In this document: one piece after another, positions 1 through 7,690 of the stretch
Numbering within the stretch: the first letter of the stretch is position 1
How the letters are laid out: each line of letters opens with the position of its first letter
DNA from: Bacillus sp. FJAT-22090
Lineage (GTDB): Bacteria; Bacillota; Bacilli; Bacillales_A; Planococcaceae
NCBI RefSeq assembly: GCF_007676755.1
Contig: NZ_VEBK01000001.1
Span: 372,001 to 436,000 of the forward strand
Direction: 5' to 3'
Length of the DNA stretch: 64,000 bases
Translations under genes and position numbers: made by a program
Notes under the pieces: model-generated
Told to the model about the DNA's origin: nothing
The model's input: only the letters and a program-made list of their open reading frames with translations
The model's database searches: none

Positions 1-314
1 AAAACTAAATCACCTGATATTAAATCACTTTTCTCTACTTTTGAACCTGATGCATGCATACCTGATGCAGTTCGGGGAAGACTAACTCCTAAATCGTTGT
101 ATACATACCCAACAAATCCAGAACAATCAAATCCTGCCGTAGTTGTACCGCCACCGCGATATTTAATTCCTATTAAGTTTTTAGCTGTTGCTACTAATTC
201 TTTTGAGTCAACTGAGCTTGCTGCTTCAGTATTTCCTGCGAACGGTGCGGTAACTAAAAGTATAGATAATATGAATATTGCAATGACTTTTTGCGACATA
301 GATTTGAATTTCAT
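1..314 (-). CDS. NlpC/P60 family secreted peptidase, cut by window edge
   Basis: This is the N-terminal 104 codons of a C40-family endopeptidase that would cleave peptide stems of peptidoglycan outside the cell; the gene runs off the left edge. The start is fixed by a GGAGG seven bases before the ATG. Residues 1-32 form a signal peptide (charged start, hydrophobic core, cleavage near NTEAA). The catalytic domain begins at about residue 38, and the nucleophile Cys64 lies in FDCSGFVGYVY, the family's hallmark. The catalytic His falls outside the window. No LysM or SH3 domain precedes the catalytic domain, so this is a short single-domain enzyme so far. It is a different gene from the LysM-bearing relative near 22 kb. 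Confidence 0.9.
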   Translation of the reverse strand, partial: MKFKSMSQKVIAIFILSILLVTAPFAGNTEAASSVDSKELVATAKNLIGIKYRGGGTTTAGFDCSGFVGYVYNDLGVSLPRTASGMHASGSKVEKSDLISGDLV

Positions 315-496
315 CTTGTTCCTCCAAGGGGCTAAAGTTTTCTGAAAAATTCACTAAAGTCATCTTACCACGCTTTAAACCTTTTTAATTTTACAGTTGT
401 GTAACATTTATGTTACAAAAACGTCTAATGTTTCACTCGATTTTTGTCATCTATTTAATTGCGAAAGACTGATAGAACTAGCTTTTAAGCATGAAA

Positions 497-535
497 AGAA
501 GCCCAAAAAGTCGTTTGAAGACTTTTTGGGCTTCT
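497..535 (-). terminator. Intrinsic terminator of the first chemoreceptor gene
   Basis: A 16-bp perfect stem (497-512 with 520-535) with a 7-base loop lies directly after the chemoreceptor stop codon and is followed on the minus strand by a T-rich stretch. Confidence 0.85.
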
Positions 536-536
536 G

Positions 537-2225
537 TTACATTACGAAACGTGCGGTTGATGTTTGCAAAATAAGTGCTTGTTCGCTAACATCTTTTATT
601 AATTCTGATAATGATTCAATTGTTTGTATATTATCTACCAATAACCTTACTGTCTGTTCCATTTGTGTTGTGTTTACTTCAATTGATTCTGTTAGCTCAA
701 AAATAAGCTTTTCGGATACATTCTTCTCTTGTTCTATTGTCTTAATGGAGTCAGCCATATGATCATTTTGATATTTGGTTTCCCGAATAAATGAAATAAT
801 CGTATCAAACTTTTCATGAAGTAATTGGAAGGATATCGCATTATTTTTCGATGTTGCTAGACCTTCAGCAAATACCGCCTCCATTTCAACCCCTTGTTGT
901 GAAATGGATGTGGAAATTTCATTTATCGTATGTGCAGTGCTTGATACTTCCCCAGCTAATTTTTTTACCTCTTCTGCAACTACTGCAAATCCTTTACCAT
1001 GCACGCCCGATCTTGCGGCTTCGATCCCTGCATTTAAAGCAAGTAGATTTGTTTGTTTGGAAATGGACTGCACAATAGATGTCATTCTTGCTATTTCTTC
1101 TGTCCGTTGTTGTAACAGCTTTCTTTCTTTATCCGCAGCTTTGAACAAGGACCTCAAATGAGCAGCTTCCCTCGCTGCTGTCTTCATCGTTTCTGCGCTT
1201 TCATCCGCAATTTTCACTGCGACTGAGGCATGGTTATTTAATGCTATCGCTTTATTCGTCACTTCTTCAAATGTGCGAGAAAATTCTTCAAGAAACACTC
1301 GAATACCAAGAGATGCCTCTTTTTGCTCGATCATGCTCACACTTGTTTCATTAATTGCCATTTGCACGATATTCGAACTCTCAACGGTCTCTGAAGAGTA
1401 TGCTTTCAATGTGGAACTATCTGTACTTAGCTTTTCAGCCGTATGTTTAATCATTTGAACTATCGTCATTAAATTTGCCCGCATTTCATTCATGGCGAGT
1501 GATACTTCTCCAATTTCGTCTTTTGTCGAAATTTGTATCGGCTTCACTAATAGATTACCTTTTGAGATTTCTTTTGCAGATGATGCCACAGAAGATAACT
1601 GGTTTTTAATTTGCCGATTCGTTAGTAATAATAAAGCGATTGAAAGCAGCCCAGCAATAAGGAAAGATACGACAACTATTACAATAGTATTTTGCTGACT
1701 TCCATTCATTTCTTCTATTATATATTGTCGTTGTTTCGACTCCTGCTCCCTTGTCGTATCGAGCATTTCTATCAACATATTATATTTCTCATTAATAGAT
1801 TGAAGCTGTCTGCGCTTTGCGACATTATTTTTAGTTAAAGCAGATTCTTTTAAATTGTCTTCAAAAGTTGTTTGTATACCACTTAATGTTTTTGTGAATT
1901 TCCTCCAATCGACATGGCCCATTCCTTTACTGGCGGCATTTACTAGCGTCACCAAACTTTCTTTGTTCGCTTCATAGTCTTTATCGAACTCTACTAATGG
2001 ATCACCTGCAAAATGAGAAATCGCTATATATAAACTAGCAACCTCTGTCCTTATAATATCCGCGGTTTCGACATTTTCAGAAGAAATCTCTAATTTGTCC
2101 GATAGAGCTTCGTTGTGAATTACTTGAATGATTAATAAAACTGTCATTACCCAAAATAAGAAAAAGGAACTAAAAATAGATATTAAATACTTCTTTCGCA
2201 GTGGTATACTAGTCCATTTATTCAT
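537..2225 (-). CDS. Methyl-accepting chemotaxis protein
   Basis: This is a transmembrane chemoreceptor that would signal to CheA/CheW. I place the start at 2225 ([14 protein letters not shown]), 11 codons inside the longest frame, because GGGAGG lies 11 bases upstream; no ribosome site precedes the longer start. The protein is then 562 residues. It has a TM helix near residues 13-35, an extracytoplasmic helical sensor of about 145 residues, a second TM near 182-204, a HAMP linker, and a cytoplasmic signalling coiled coil. The hairpin tip reads [22 protein letters not shown], slightly diverged from the usual [17 protein letters not shown], so it belongs to a different receptor class from the two receptors near 19-21 kb. 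The ligand cannot be read from sequence. Confidence 0.9.
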   Translation of the reverse strand: MNKWTSIPLRKKYLISIFSSFFLFWVMTVLLIIQVIHNEALSDKLEISSENVETADIIRTEVASLYIAISHFAGDPLVEFDKDYEANKESLVTLVNAASKGMGHVDWRKFTKTLSGIQTTFEDNLKESALTKNNVAKRRQLQSINEKYNMLIEMLDTTREQESKQRQYIIEEMNGSQQNTIVIVVVSFLIAGLLSIALLLLTNRQIKNQLSSVASSAKEISKGNLLVKPIQISTKDEIGEVSLAMNEMRANLMTIVQMIKHTAEKLSTDSSTLKAYSSETVESSNIVQMAINETSVSMIEQKEASLGIRVFLEEFSRTFEEVTNKAIALNNHASVAVKIADESAETMKTAAREAAHLRSLFKAADKERKLLQQRTEEIARMTSIVQSISKQTNLLALNAGIEAARSGVHGKGFAVVAEEVKKLAGEVSSTAHTINEISTSISQQGVEMEAVFAEGLATSKNNAISFQLLHEKFDTIISFIRETKYQNDHMADSIKTIEQEKNVSEKLIFELTESIEVNTTQMEQTVRLLVDNIQTIESLSELIKDVSEQALILQTSTARFVM

Positions 2226-2375
2226 AGGTATTGAGACCTCCCAAAAGGAATATAGCATATTATTTTTCGCATTAGTCGTGTTTTTCTAAAACTTAACAGA
2301 AGCTTTACAAATTTACATTTCGAGAAATGAGAGACATCAAGTTACATAGTCATCCTTTATTCGACATAAAATAGT

Positions 2376-2402
2376 ATATTGGCTTATTTTATCGAATATC
2401 TA
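2376..2402 (-). promoter_or_regulatory. Candidate SigD promoter of the chemoreceptor
   Basis: On the minus strand TAGA, 15 bases, then GCCAATAT, against the SigD consensus TAAA-N15-GCCGATAT. One mismatch in each element. It would give a leader of about 140 bases before the start at 2225. Chemoreceptors are usual SigD targets in Bacillus. Confidence 0.35.
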
Positions 2403-2457
2403 ATGGATTATGTCGATTGGTGGCATTCAACTTAGATTAAATAGAGGGAGAAGACTA

Positions 2458-2508
2458 ATGGAATTGTTGCTATGGGGGAGTAAATTGTTTGCCTTTTTAA
2501 CACAATAA
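2458..2508 (+). CDS. Possible 16-residue microprotein
   Basis: An ATG ten bases after a GAGGGA Shine-Dalgarno-like motif opens a 16-codon frame (MELLLWGSKLFAFLTQ), closely followed by a strong terminator hairpin. The peptide is hydrophobic. The unit of ribosome site, short frame and terminator looks like a free-standing small gene, but so short a frame can arise by chance. The remaining bases of the 2259-2690 gap hold only the candidate promoter and the hairpin listed separately. Confidence 0.25.
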   Translation: MELLLWGSKLFAFLTQ

Positions 2509-2514
2509 ACATAA

Positions 2515-2547
2515 AAAAACTAATCGGATTGTTGCCGATTAGTTTTT
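2515..2547. terminator. Bidirectional intrinsic terminator
   Basis: A 13-bp perfect stem (2515-2527 with 2535-2547) with a 7-base loop, A-rich on one flank and T-rich on the other, so it could work in both directions. It sits between the microprotein frame and the end of the dioxygenase gene. Confidence 0.8.
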
Positions 2548-2690
2548 AGATGGTGTATCTGACTACAATAGTGGACAATTAAAACCTTATGAGCTGCAAT
2601 GAAGTAATTAAACCCAATTAAAAGTTTATAATTTTCTCACTTACTATTTTGGCTTGGATCAGTCGAACTCAATTTTTTTTAGGTTACTAA

Positions 2691-3632
2691 TTAATCGATT
2701 GGACGCACTTGAATTGGAATAAGTGAATTGATTAGTTGCTCGCGGTGCGGTTCAAATTGTCTAGGCAGCATCAATTTTGTTCCCATTGTTTCAAGTGTTT
2801 CATCATGAGCAAATCCTGGTGGGTCTGTTGCAATTTCAAATAGAATTTCACCCGATTCGCGGAAGTATAGCGCATTGAAATAATTACGATCTTTCACTTC
2901 AGTCACATGTTGTCCCAAGTTCATTGCATATTGTTGCCACTCTAGATGATCTGCATCGTCTTTTGCACGCCATGCAATATGATGAACTGTACCAACCCCC
3001 ATCGAACCACTCACACCCGTGACCATTTTCAAATCAATTATATTACCAATATCTGCTGTGGCTTTAAAACGTGTATAATCACCTTCTCTGCCAACCAATT
3101 CAAATCCCATTACATTAGTTAAAGTTTTAGCAGTCTCTTCTGGTCTGCTTGAGTAAAGAGTTGCTCCACCAAAACCTTTAATTGCGAATTCAGGTGTTAC
3201 TCCGCTAAATGTCCAGTTGTTTTGTTCCCCTTCTGCACGTTCAACAAGCTCTAAATGTAAACCATGCGGGTCATCAAATTGAATAACTTGTTCACCAAAA
3301 CGCTCCTCTTTTTTAAATGGAATAGAAAATGTCGCAAAGCGGTTGACCCAAAATCCTAATGAACCTGGTGGCACTGCAAATGTTGTAACTCCTACTTGGC
3401 CGTCCCCAATTTGTCCTGGGTAAGCATTGGTCCAAGGGAAAAAGGTGATGATTGTTCCCGGTTTCCCACCTCCATCTCCAAAATAAAGGTGATATGTTCC
3501 TGGATCATCGAAGTTCACTGTTTGTTTGACTAAACGTAAACCTAGAACTCCTGCATAAAAATCGATATTCTCCTGTGGATGACCGACAATTGCTGTAATA
3601 TGGTGAATACCTGCTGTTTGTTTTTTCATCAT
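2691..3632 (-). CDS. mhqO: Ring-cleaving dioxygenase of the VOC superfamily (MhqO-like)
   Basis: A 313-residue protein with two vicinal-oxygen-chelate modules, the size and motif pattern of B. subtilis MhqO/MhqA-type hydroquinone dioxygenases. The first module starts GIHHITAIVGHPQENIDFY (residues 8-26), the second includes TVHHIAWRAKDDADH (about 216-230) and a late FEIATDPPGF, supplying the His-His-Glu metal site expected of the family. The start ATG-ATG follows GAGGAGC. It lies downstream of an FMN reductase gene on the same strand, and an MhqR-type palindrome precedes that gene, so both probably serve quinone or electrophile detoxification. Family assignment is firm; the exact substrate is inferred. 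Confidence 0.85.
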   Translation of the reverse strand: MMKKQTAGIHHITAIVGHPQENIDFYAGVLGLRLVKQTVNFDDPGTYHLYFGDGGGKPGTIITFFPWTNAYPGQIGDGQVGVTTFAVPPGSLGFWVNRFATFSIPFKKEERFGEQVIQFDDPHGLHLELVERAEGEQNNWTFSGVTPEFAIKGFGGATLYSSRPEETAKTLTNVMGFELVGREGDYTRFKATADIGNIIDLKMVTGVSGSMGVGTVHHIAWRAKDDADHLEWQQYAMNLGQHVTEVKDRNYFNALYFRESGEILFEIATDPPGFAHDETLETMGTKLMLPRQFEPHREQLINSLIPIQVRPID

Positions 3633-3741
3633 GGTTGCTCCTCTATTGAATAAAACTTAAAATTTATCTACCTACATTAGCATAAATTCTGAGCACAGCC
3701 TTCAATCTGCTTGATATCGTTTTGCTCAAAATTTATTCATT

Positions 3742-3779
3742 CAAATCACAAAATATGCCCATGCACATTTTGTGATTTG
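3742..3779 (-). terminator. Strong hairpin between reductase and dioxygenase genes
   Basis: A 13-bp perfect stem (3742-3754 with 3767-3779) just after the reductase stop. The T-tract is weak, so it may be a partial terminator or an mRNA-stabilising hairpin. Its arms carry TCACA/TGTGA, but the 12-base gap between arms makes it unlikely to be a Crp/Fnr operator. Confidence 0.55.
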
Positions 3780-3793
3780 ATGTGATACAAAAA

Positions 3794-4390
3794 TTATTTA
3801 CGTATCGTATTTAATGCAGTAGTCCAAGGAATTACTTGATCTAACATTTGATTGACTGAATCTGCTTGGACAGCTGCTGGTTTAAAGTCTGTTCCATTTT
3901 CAAAGTCTGTGAATAATGATAATGCTGGATGTACACGCACATGTGCTACAAGTAATTCACTTAAAATTCCACGTAAATGTTCAGTTGCACGAGCTCCGCC
4001 TACAGAACCGTACGATACGATACCTGCTGCTTTGTTGTTCCACTCTTCACGTAAATAATCTAAAGCATTTTTTAATGCTCCGGTGATCGAGTGATTGTAT
4101 TCTTGGACGATGAATACGAATCCATCTTGCTTAGCAATGATTTCTGACCATGCTGCTGCACCTGATGCGTCACCGCCCGCTTCACCTAAAAGTGGTAATT
4201 TGTAATCTGCGATATCGATAATTGTATAATTTGCATCCCCACGTTTATCTGCTAATTCTTTTACCCATGCTCCTACTTGAGGACTTACTCGCCCTTCACG
4301 TGTTGATCCTAAAATAATACCTATATTTAATGTTGTCATTGTTATTTCCTCCTCTTGTTGTGTTCCAAATAATTTTTTTAAAAATCCCAT
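3794..4390 (-). CDS. NADPH-dependent FMN reductase (quinone/azo reductase type)
   Basis: A flavodoxin-fold reductase of 198 residues, or 181 from an internal start. The FMN phosphate loop is LGSTREGRVSPQVGAWV; the conserved EYNHSITGALKNALDYL and a GSVGGARATEHLR segment complete the NADPH_dep_FMN_red pattern. Two starts each have a strong Shine-Dalgarno: ATG at 4390 behind AAGGAGGTG, and ATG at 4339 behind GAGGAGGAAA. The shorter form (MTTLNIGIILGSTREG) matches the family start; the longer adds a basic-amphipathic MGFLKKLFGTQQEEEIT. An MhqR-like palindrome lies about 60 bases upstream. The role is probably two-electron reduction of quinones. Confidence 0.85.
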   Translation of the reverse strand: MGFLKKLFGTQQEEEITMTTLNIGIILGSTREGRVSPQVGAWVKELADKRGDANYTIIDIADYKLPLLGEAGGDASGAAAWSEIIAKQDGFVFIVQEYNHSITGALKNALDYLREEWNNKAAGIVSYGSVGGARATEHLRGILSELLVAHVRVHPALSLFTDFENGTDFKPAAVQADSVNQMLDQVIPWTTALNTIRK

Positions 4391-4444
4391 TATTTCTATT
4401 TCACCTCCTTATATTGCTCATTCAACTGCTATTCTAATTTAAAA

Positions 4445-4462
4445 ATTCTCGATTTCGAGATA
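4445..4462. promoter_or_regulatory. MhqR-type operator palindrome
   Basis: TCTCGA-TT-TCGAGA with flanking A/T pairs (4447-4460 core), close to the B. subtilis MhqR box TATCTCGAATTCGAGATA. It lies about 60 bases before the reductase start. A weaker version (ATCTTTAATTCGAAAT) sits at about 4545-4562. Confidence 0.7.
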
Positions 4463-4647
4463 TTACCTCAAAAAAATACGTTACTTTGGATTGTCATTTA
4501 GTTTTCTTGGTCAACCACAGAATGGATATATCTCTTTAATTAAAATATCTTTAATTCGAAATAAATTTATCATGAACTTACTTTACTTGTCAAGGTTTTA
4601 ATTAATAATGTTTGTAACCCTTGAATTGGTTGCTGATGTCTCATCTT

Positions 4648-4684
4648 AAAAGAGTGCCCACTAGCATAGGTGACACTCCTTTTT
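4648..4684 (-). terminator. Terminator after the catE-like gene
   Basis: Imperfect stem pairing AAAAGGAGTG-type and CACTCTTTT arms immediately after the stop codon at 4690, ending in a T-run on the minus strand. Confidence 0.65.
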
Positions 4685-4689
4685 ACAAA

Positions 4690-5535
4690 TTATTTCACAT
4701 TTAATTTGATTTTATTATTCGACGGATCATTTGTAATATACATACCATTTGCCTCTATTATAGGTGCAGTGATAGTTTTCAAGCTCTCGATAACGTTAGT
4801 TAATGTTTCAACACTTGGATAAACTAATGTGAATGCATCTAGCCCTACCGTATTTTCAGCAGCAGCGGGGGCACCTTCACCAGCCCAAGTATTGAGACCG
4901 ATATGATGATGATATTTACCTGTCGACATAAACAATGCGCCAGGATAAGGAGTCACAACTTCAAACCCTAAAGTATGATAAAACTTTTCCGTCTCTGCTA
5001 AGTCAGCAACGTGTAAATGGATATGACCCATCACTGTTTCTGATGGCAAGCCTTCCCACTTCATACCTTCACCTTCTACTAAAATACTTTGTGCATCGAT
5101 TTGAAGTGTGTCCATTGCAACATGCTCACCATTCCATTTCCACTCGGTATCGGGACGGTCACTATATATTTCAATGCCATTCCCATCTGGATCATCTAGG
5201 TAAAGCGCTTCACTAACTAGATGATCTCCTGCACCAATACGAATATCATTTTCGAAAAAATGTCTTAAAACTGCTCCTAAATGAGCTCGGGTAGGTAAAA
5301 GAAGAGCAAAATGATACAATCCAGTTGTTTTTTGTTGTTTTGGCATCATGTCATCTCGTTGTTCTATGGAAAGCAAAGCTGTTTTGCCATCAGCAGTAAG
5401 TAGTACTTTATTTTCTAGCTTTTTTAGCACTTTGAATCCAATTATATTTTCGTAAAAGCTAAGTGATTCCTCCAAGTCCATTACTTTTAATTCTACTAAT
5501 TCTACAAATGTGTATGGTTTATTTTGATATTTCAT
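4690..5535 (-). CDS. catE: Catechol-2,3-dioxygenase-like VOC protein (CatE family)
   Basis: A 281-residue two-module VOC protein. The first module (residues 8-130) ends DPDGNGIEIYSDRP; the second (about 165-280) has GHIHLHVADLAETEKFY and YHHHIGLNTWAGEGAPA, the signature of the CatE/YfiE branch of extradiol dioxygenases. In B. subtilis catDE removes catechols under CatR/YodB control. Here catE stands alone, with no catD partner beside it. A TTACTT...AAGTAA palindrome lies 20 bases upstream of the start and would suit a MarR/DUF24 thiol-sensing repressor. Start ATG follows AAGGAGGGATT. The next region upstream is a long repeat array rather than a gene. Confidence 0.8.
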   Translation of the reverse strand: MKYQNKPYTFVELVELKVMDLEESLSFYENIIGFKVLKKLENKVLLTADGKTALLSIEQRDDMMPKQQKTTGLYHFALLLPTRAHLGAVLRHFFENDIRIGAGDHLVSEALYLDDPDGNGIEIYSDRPDTEWKWNGEHVAMDTLQIDAQSILVEGEGMKWEGLPSETVMGHIHLHVADLAETEKFYHTLGFEVVTPYPGALFMSTGKYHHHIGLNTWAGEGAPAAAENTVGLDAFTLVYPSVETLTNVIESLKTITAPIIEANGMYITNDPSNNKIKLNVK

Positions 5536-5554
5536 GTGTTAATCCCTCCTTAAG

Positions 5555-5588
5555 TTACTTTTCGTAAGTAATTATATTTTAGTTACTT
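5555..5588. promoter_or_regulatory. Palindromic operator upstream of catE
   Basis: TTACTT-TTCGT-AAGTAA (5555-5571) followed by a second TTACTT half site at 5583-5588. Sited over the expected catE promoter. CatR and YodB of B. subtilis (DUF24/MarR) bind symmetric sites before catDE; assignment to that family is by analogy. Confidence 0.5.
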
Positions 5589-5623
5589 AATAAAGTCAAT
5601 TATTTCGTTAGTTTGAGTAGAAT

Positions 5624-6021
5624 CGCAAGATAGATTCGGTGAATCGCAAGTTACGGTCGCTTAATCGCAAGCTACGTATCGTAAATCGCAAGATCGAGGC
5701 CTCGAATCGCAAATTGTTTCGTACGCGCAATGTCTTCACACTTTCTCGCAACATCCTACCCCGTTTGCGCAACATTGCCTCGCGTACTCGCAACGTTTCT
5801 GTTTGCCGCAACATCTTCCCCAGTACTCGCAACTTCTTCACACTTTCTCGCAACATTCAGTACCGTTTGTGCAACATTGCCTCGCGTACTCGCAACGTTT
5901 CTGTTTGCCGCAACATCTTGTCCTGTACGCGCAACTTCTTCACACTTTCTCGCAACATTCAGTACCGTTTGCGCAACATCTTGTCCTGTACGCGCAATAT
6001 TCTCCCTCCAGTTCTCGCAAA
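5624..6021. repeat. Phased repeat array A1 (CGCAA core, 102-bp five-unit blocks)
   Basis: Twenty copies of a CGCAA(C/G) core on the plus strand with starts at 5624, 5645, 5666, 5687, 5708, 5726, 5747, 5768, 5789, 5807, 5828, 5849, 5870, 5891, 5909, 5930, 5951, 5972, 5993 and 6016. Spacing is 21,21,21,21,18 repeated, giving blocks of 102 bp. The leftmost block has diverged in sequence yet keeps the same spacing. Long open frames cross the array in several frames only because 21 and 18 are multiples of three; they lack ribosome sites and read as heptad RN/LR repeats. I treat them as non-coding. Confidence 0.9.
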
Positions 6022-6055
6022 TTTGCTAACAATTAAATACCTCACCCCATGCAAA

Positions 6056-6083
6056 AACCACTAGCCATACTCAGCTAATGGTT
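6056..6083 (-). terminator. Terminator of ilvA
   Basis: Ten-base arms (6056-6065 with 6074-6083, one mismatch) after the ilvA stop, followed by TTTTT on the minus strand. Confidence 0.75.
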
Positions 6084-6095
6084 TCCAACAATCTA

Positions 6096-7004
6096 TTATT
6101 TTGCTAATGGTACTTGGATGGATAAATGCTTACAATCAGCCAGTTTGCTGATGTCGAAGTTTCCTCCGCTTACAATGATACCGATATTTGTTGCGGAAGG
6201 TGGCATGTGGTGATTCAACACTGCCGCTACTGCTGCGGCTCCAGCACCTTCAATGAGCGTTTTTTCGCGTTCGAGCATGAAGAGGATTGCGGATGCAATT
6301 TCAGCTTCGGATACTGTGATTATGTCGTCTACGAAGGAATGAATTATTTTGGTCGTCAGCTTTCCCGGTACTTTCACGTTTATACCTTCTGCAATTGTTT
6401 TTCCTTGAAATGGGAGTAAACCATCCTTCTTCCCTTTATACGCAGTTGCCATTGCAGAGGAATTTGCCGATTGAACACCGATTACCTGTATATCTGGTCG
6501 AGTAGATTTCACTGCGAGTAAAGTACCTGCAAGTAGTCCCCCTCCTCCAGCTGGAACAACGACTGTATCAATTTCCGGACATTGTTGAAGCATTTCCATT
6601 GCAACGGTTGCTTGTCCCTCGATTACGGCTAAATCGTCGAAAGGATGGATGAATGTTGCGCCAGTGCGAAGCTGCTCTTCTCTTGCAGCAACATATGCTT
6701 CATCAAAATTTTGCCCAACAAGTTTGACCGTGGCCCCATAGTTTTTTGTCGCATTCACTTTTGTTTCTGGTGTCCCGATTGGCATGAAAATCGTTACCGG
6801 TACATTGCGTGCTCTTCCTGCGTATGCAACACCTTGTGCGTGATTCCCCGCGGAAGCAGCGATTAAGCCTTTTGCACATTCCGCTTCTGTTAGCTGAGAT
6901 ACTTTATTCATTGCCCCTCTTATTTTAAATGAACCTGTTTTTTGCAAGTTTTCTAGTTTCAAGAACACTTTTTTACCTGTCATTTCATTAATTGTAGTAG
7001 ACAT
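6096..7004 (-). CDS. ilvA: Threonine ammonia-lyase, N-terminus interrupted by apparent frameshift
   Basis: A fold-type II PLP enzyme making 2-oxobutanoate from threonine, the first step to isoleucine. The PLP-lysine motif SFKIRGAMN and the phosphate loop GGGGLLAGT are present. There is no C-terminal ACT domain, so it is of the short (about 320-residue) type rather than B. subtilis IlvA (about 420), and feedback control by isoleucine may be absent. The open frame begins at MSTTINEM, but the same frame continues upstream without a start codon and encodes typical N-terminal sequence (GLFEASEKVAEFVHRTPCK). An ATG at 7072 would supply the start only if one base were added before codon TAG at 7063. 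It closes the ilv-leu operon after leuD. Confidence 0.75.
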   Translation of the reverse strand: MSTTINEMTGKKVFLKLENLQKTGSFKIRGAMNKVSQLTEAECAKGLIAASAGNHAQGVAYAGRARNVPVTIFMPIGTPETKVNATKNYGATVKLVGQNFDEAYVAAREEQLRTGATFIHPFDDLAVIEGQATVAMEMLQQCPEIDTVVVPAGGGGLLAGTLLAVKSTRPDIQVIGVQSANSSAMATAYKGKKDGLLPFQGKTIAEGINVKVPGKLTTKIIHSFVDDIITVSEAEIASAILFMLEREKTLIEGAGAAAVAAVLNHHMPPSATNIGIIVSGGNFDISKLADCKHLSIQVPLAK

Positions 7005-7108
7005 TTTACACGGTGTACGATGAACGAACTCCGCTACTTTTTCTGATGCTTCAAATAAACCTACAGTGTCATATGAATTCCCAACAAAACCATCTCCTAG
7101 TTTGCTAA

Positions 7109-7678
7109 TTATTTGTTTTCAAAAGCTTTAATATGATCTTCGTATTGGAAGGTCAATGAAATTTCATCCCATCCATTTAGAAGCATTTTCTTTTGGTACG
7201 GATCAATATCGAATGAATATACTGCACCATCTGCTCCTGTTACCGTTTGTGTTTCCAGATTTACTTCTGCACGATACGCTTCTTTACTCAACAGTGCTTC
7301 CACTTCTTCGACTGACAATTTAATAGGAAGAATTCCATTTTTCATGCAATTATTATAGAAGATATCCGCAAAACTTGGTGCGATGACTACGCGAAAGCCG
7401 TAATCCAAGATGGCCCATGGAGCATGCTCGCGTGATGAACCACACCCAAAGTTATCATGTGCTACTAATATAGTAGAATCTTTATATCGTTCATCATTTA
7501 ATATAAACGTACTATCCGGATTTCCTTTTGCATCGAACCGCCAGTGATAAAATAAGTATTTCCCAAATCCTGTACGCTCGATTCTTTTAAGAAACTCTTT
7601 TGAAATAATTTGATCGGTATCGACATTTTTTTGATTTAACGGTGTAACTATACTTTTTATTTCATTAATAGGCTCCAC
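7109..7678 (-). CDS. leuD: 3-isopropylmalate dehydratase small subunit
   Basis: 189 residues, the normal size for the swivel subunit of isopropylmalate isomerase, which pairs with LeuC to convert 2- to 3-isopropylmalate. Conserved GCGSSREHAPWAI near residues 78-90 and NCMKNGILPI identify it. It follows leuC by 12 bases, so the two are translationally close and should be made in equal amounts. Confidence 0.96.
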   Translation of the reverse strand: MEPINEIKSIVTPLNQKNVDTDQIISKEFLKRIERTGFGKYLFYHWRFDAKGNPDSTFILNDERYKDSTILVAHDNFGCGSSREHAPWAILDYGFRVVIAPSFADIFYNNCMKNGILPIKLSVEEVEALLSKEAYRAEVNLETQTVTGADGAVYSFDIDPYQKKMLLNGWDEISLTFQYEDHIKAFENK

Positions 7679-7690
7679 TATTTTTCCTCC

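Noticed and set aside
3742-3779. TCACA/TGTGA arms as a Crp/Fnr operator
   Set aside because: Arms are separated by far more than six bases and the site lies at a gene end; a hairpin fits better.
4690-5535. Loss of the last metal-ligand Glu in CatE (IKLN in place of IELY)
   Set aside because: As I recall, this branch of VOC proteins often lacks Glu at that spot (for example IQL), so it is not clear evidence of inactivity.
5608-6064. Open frames of 77-141 codons on both strands inside array A1
   Set aside because: They arise because unit lengths 21 and 18 are multiples of three; no ribosome sites, conflicting frames and low-complexity RN/LR repeats. The same applies to frames in 45625-46317.
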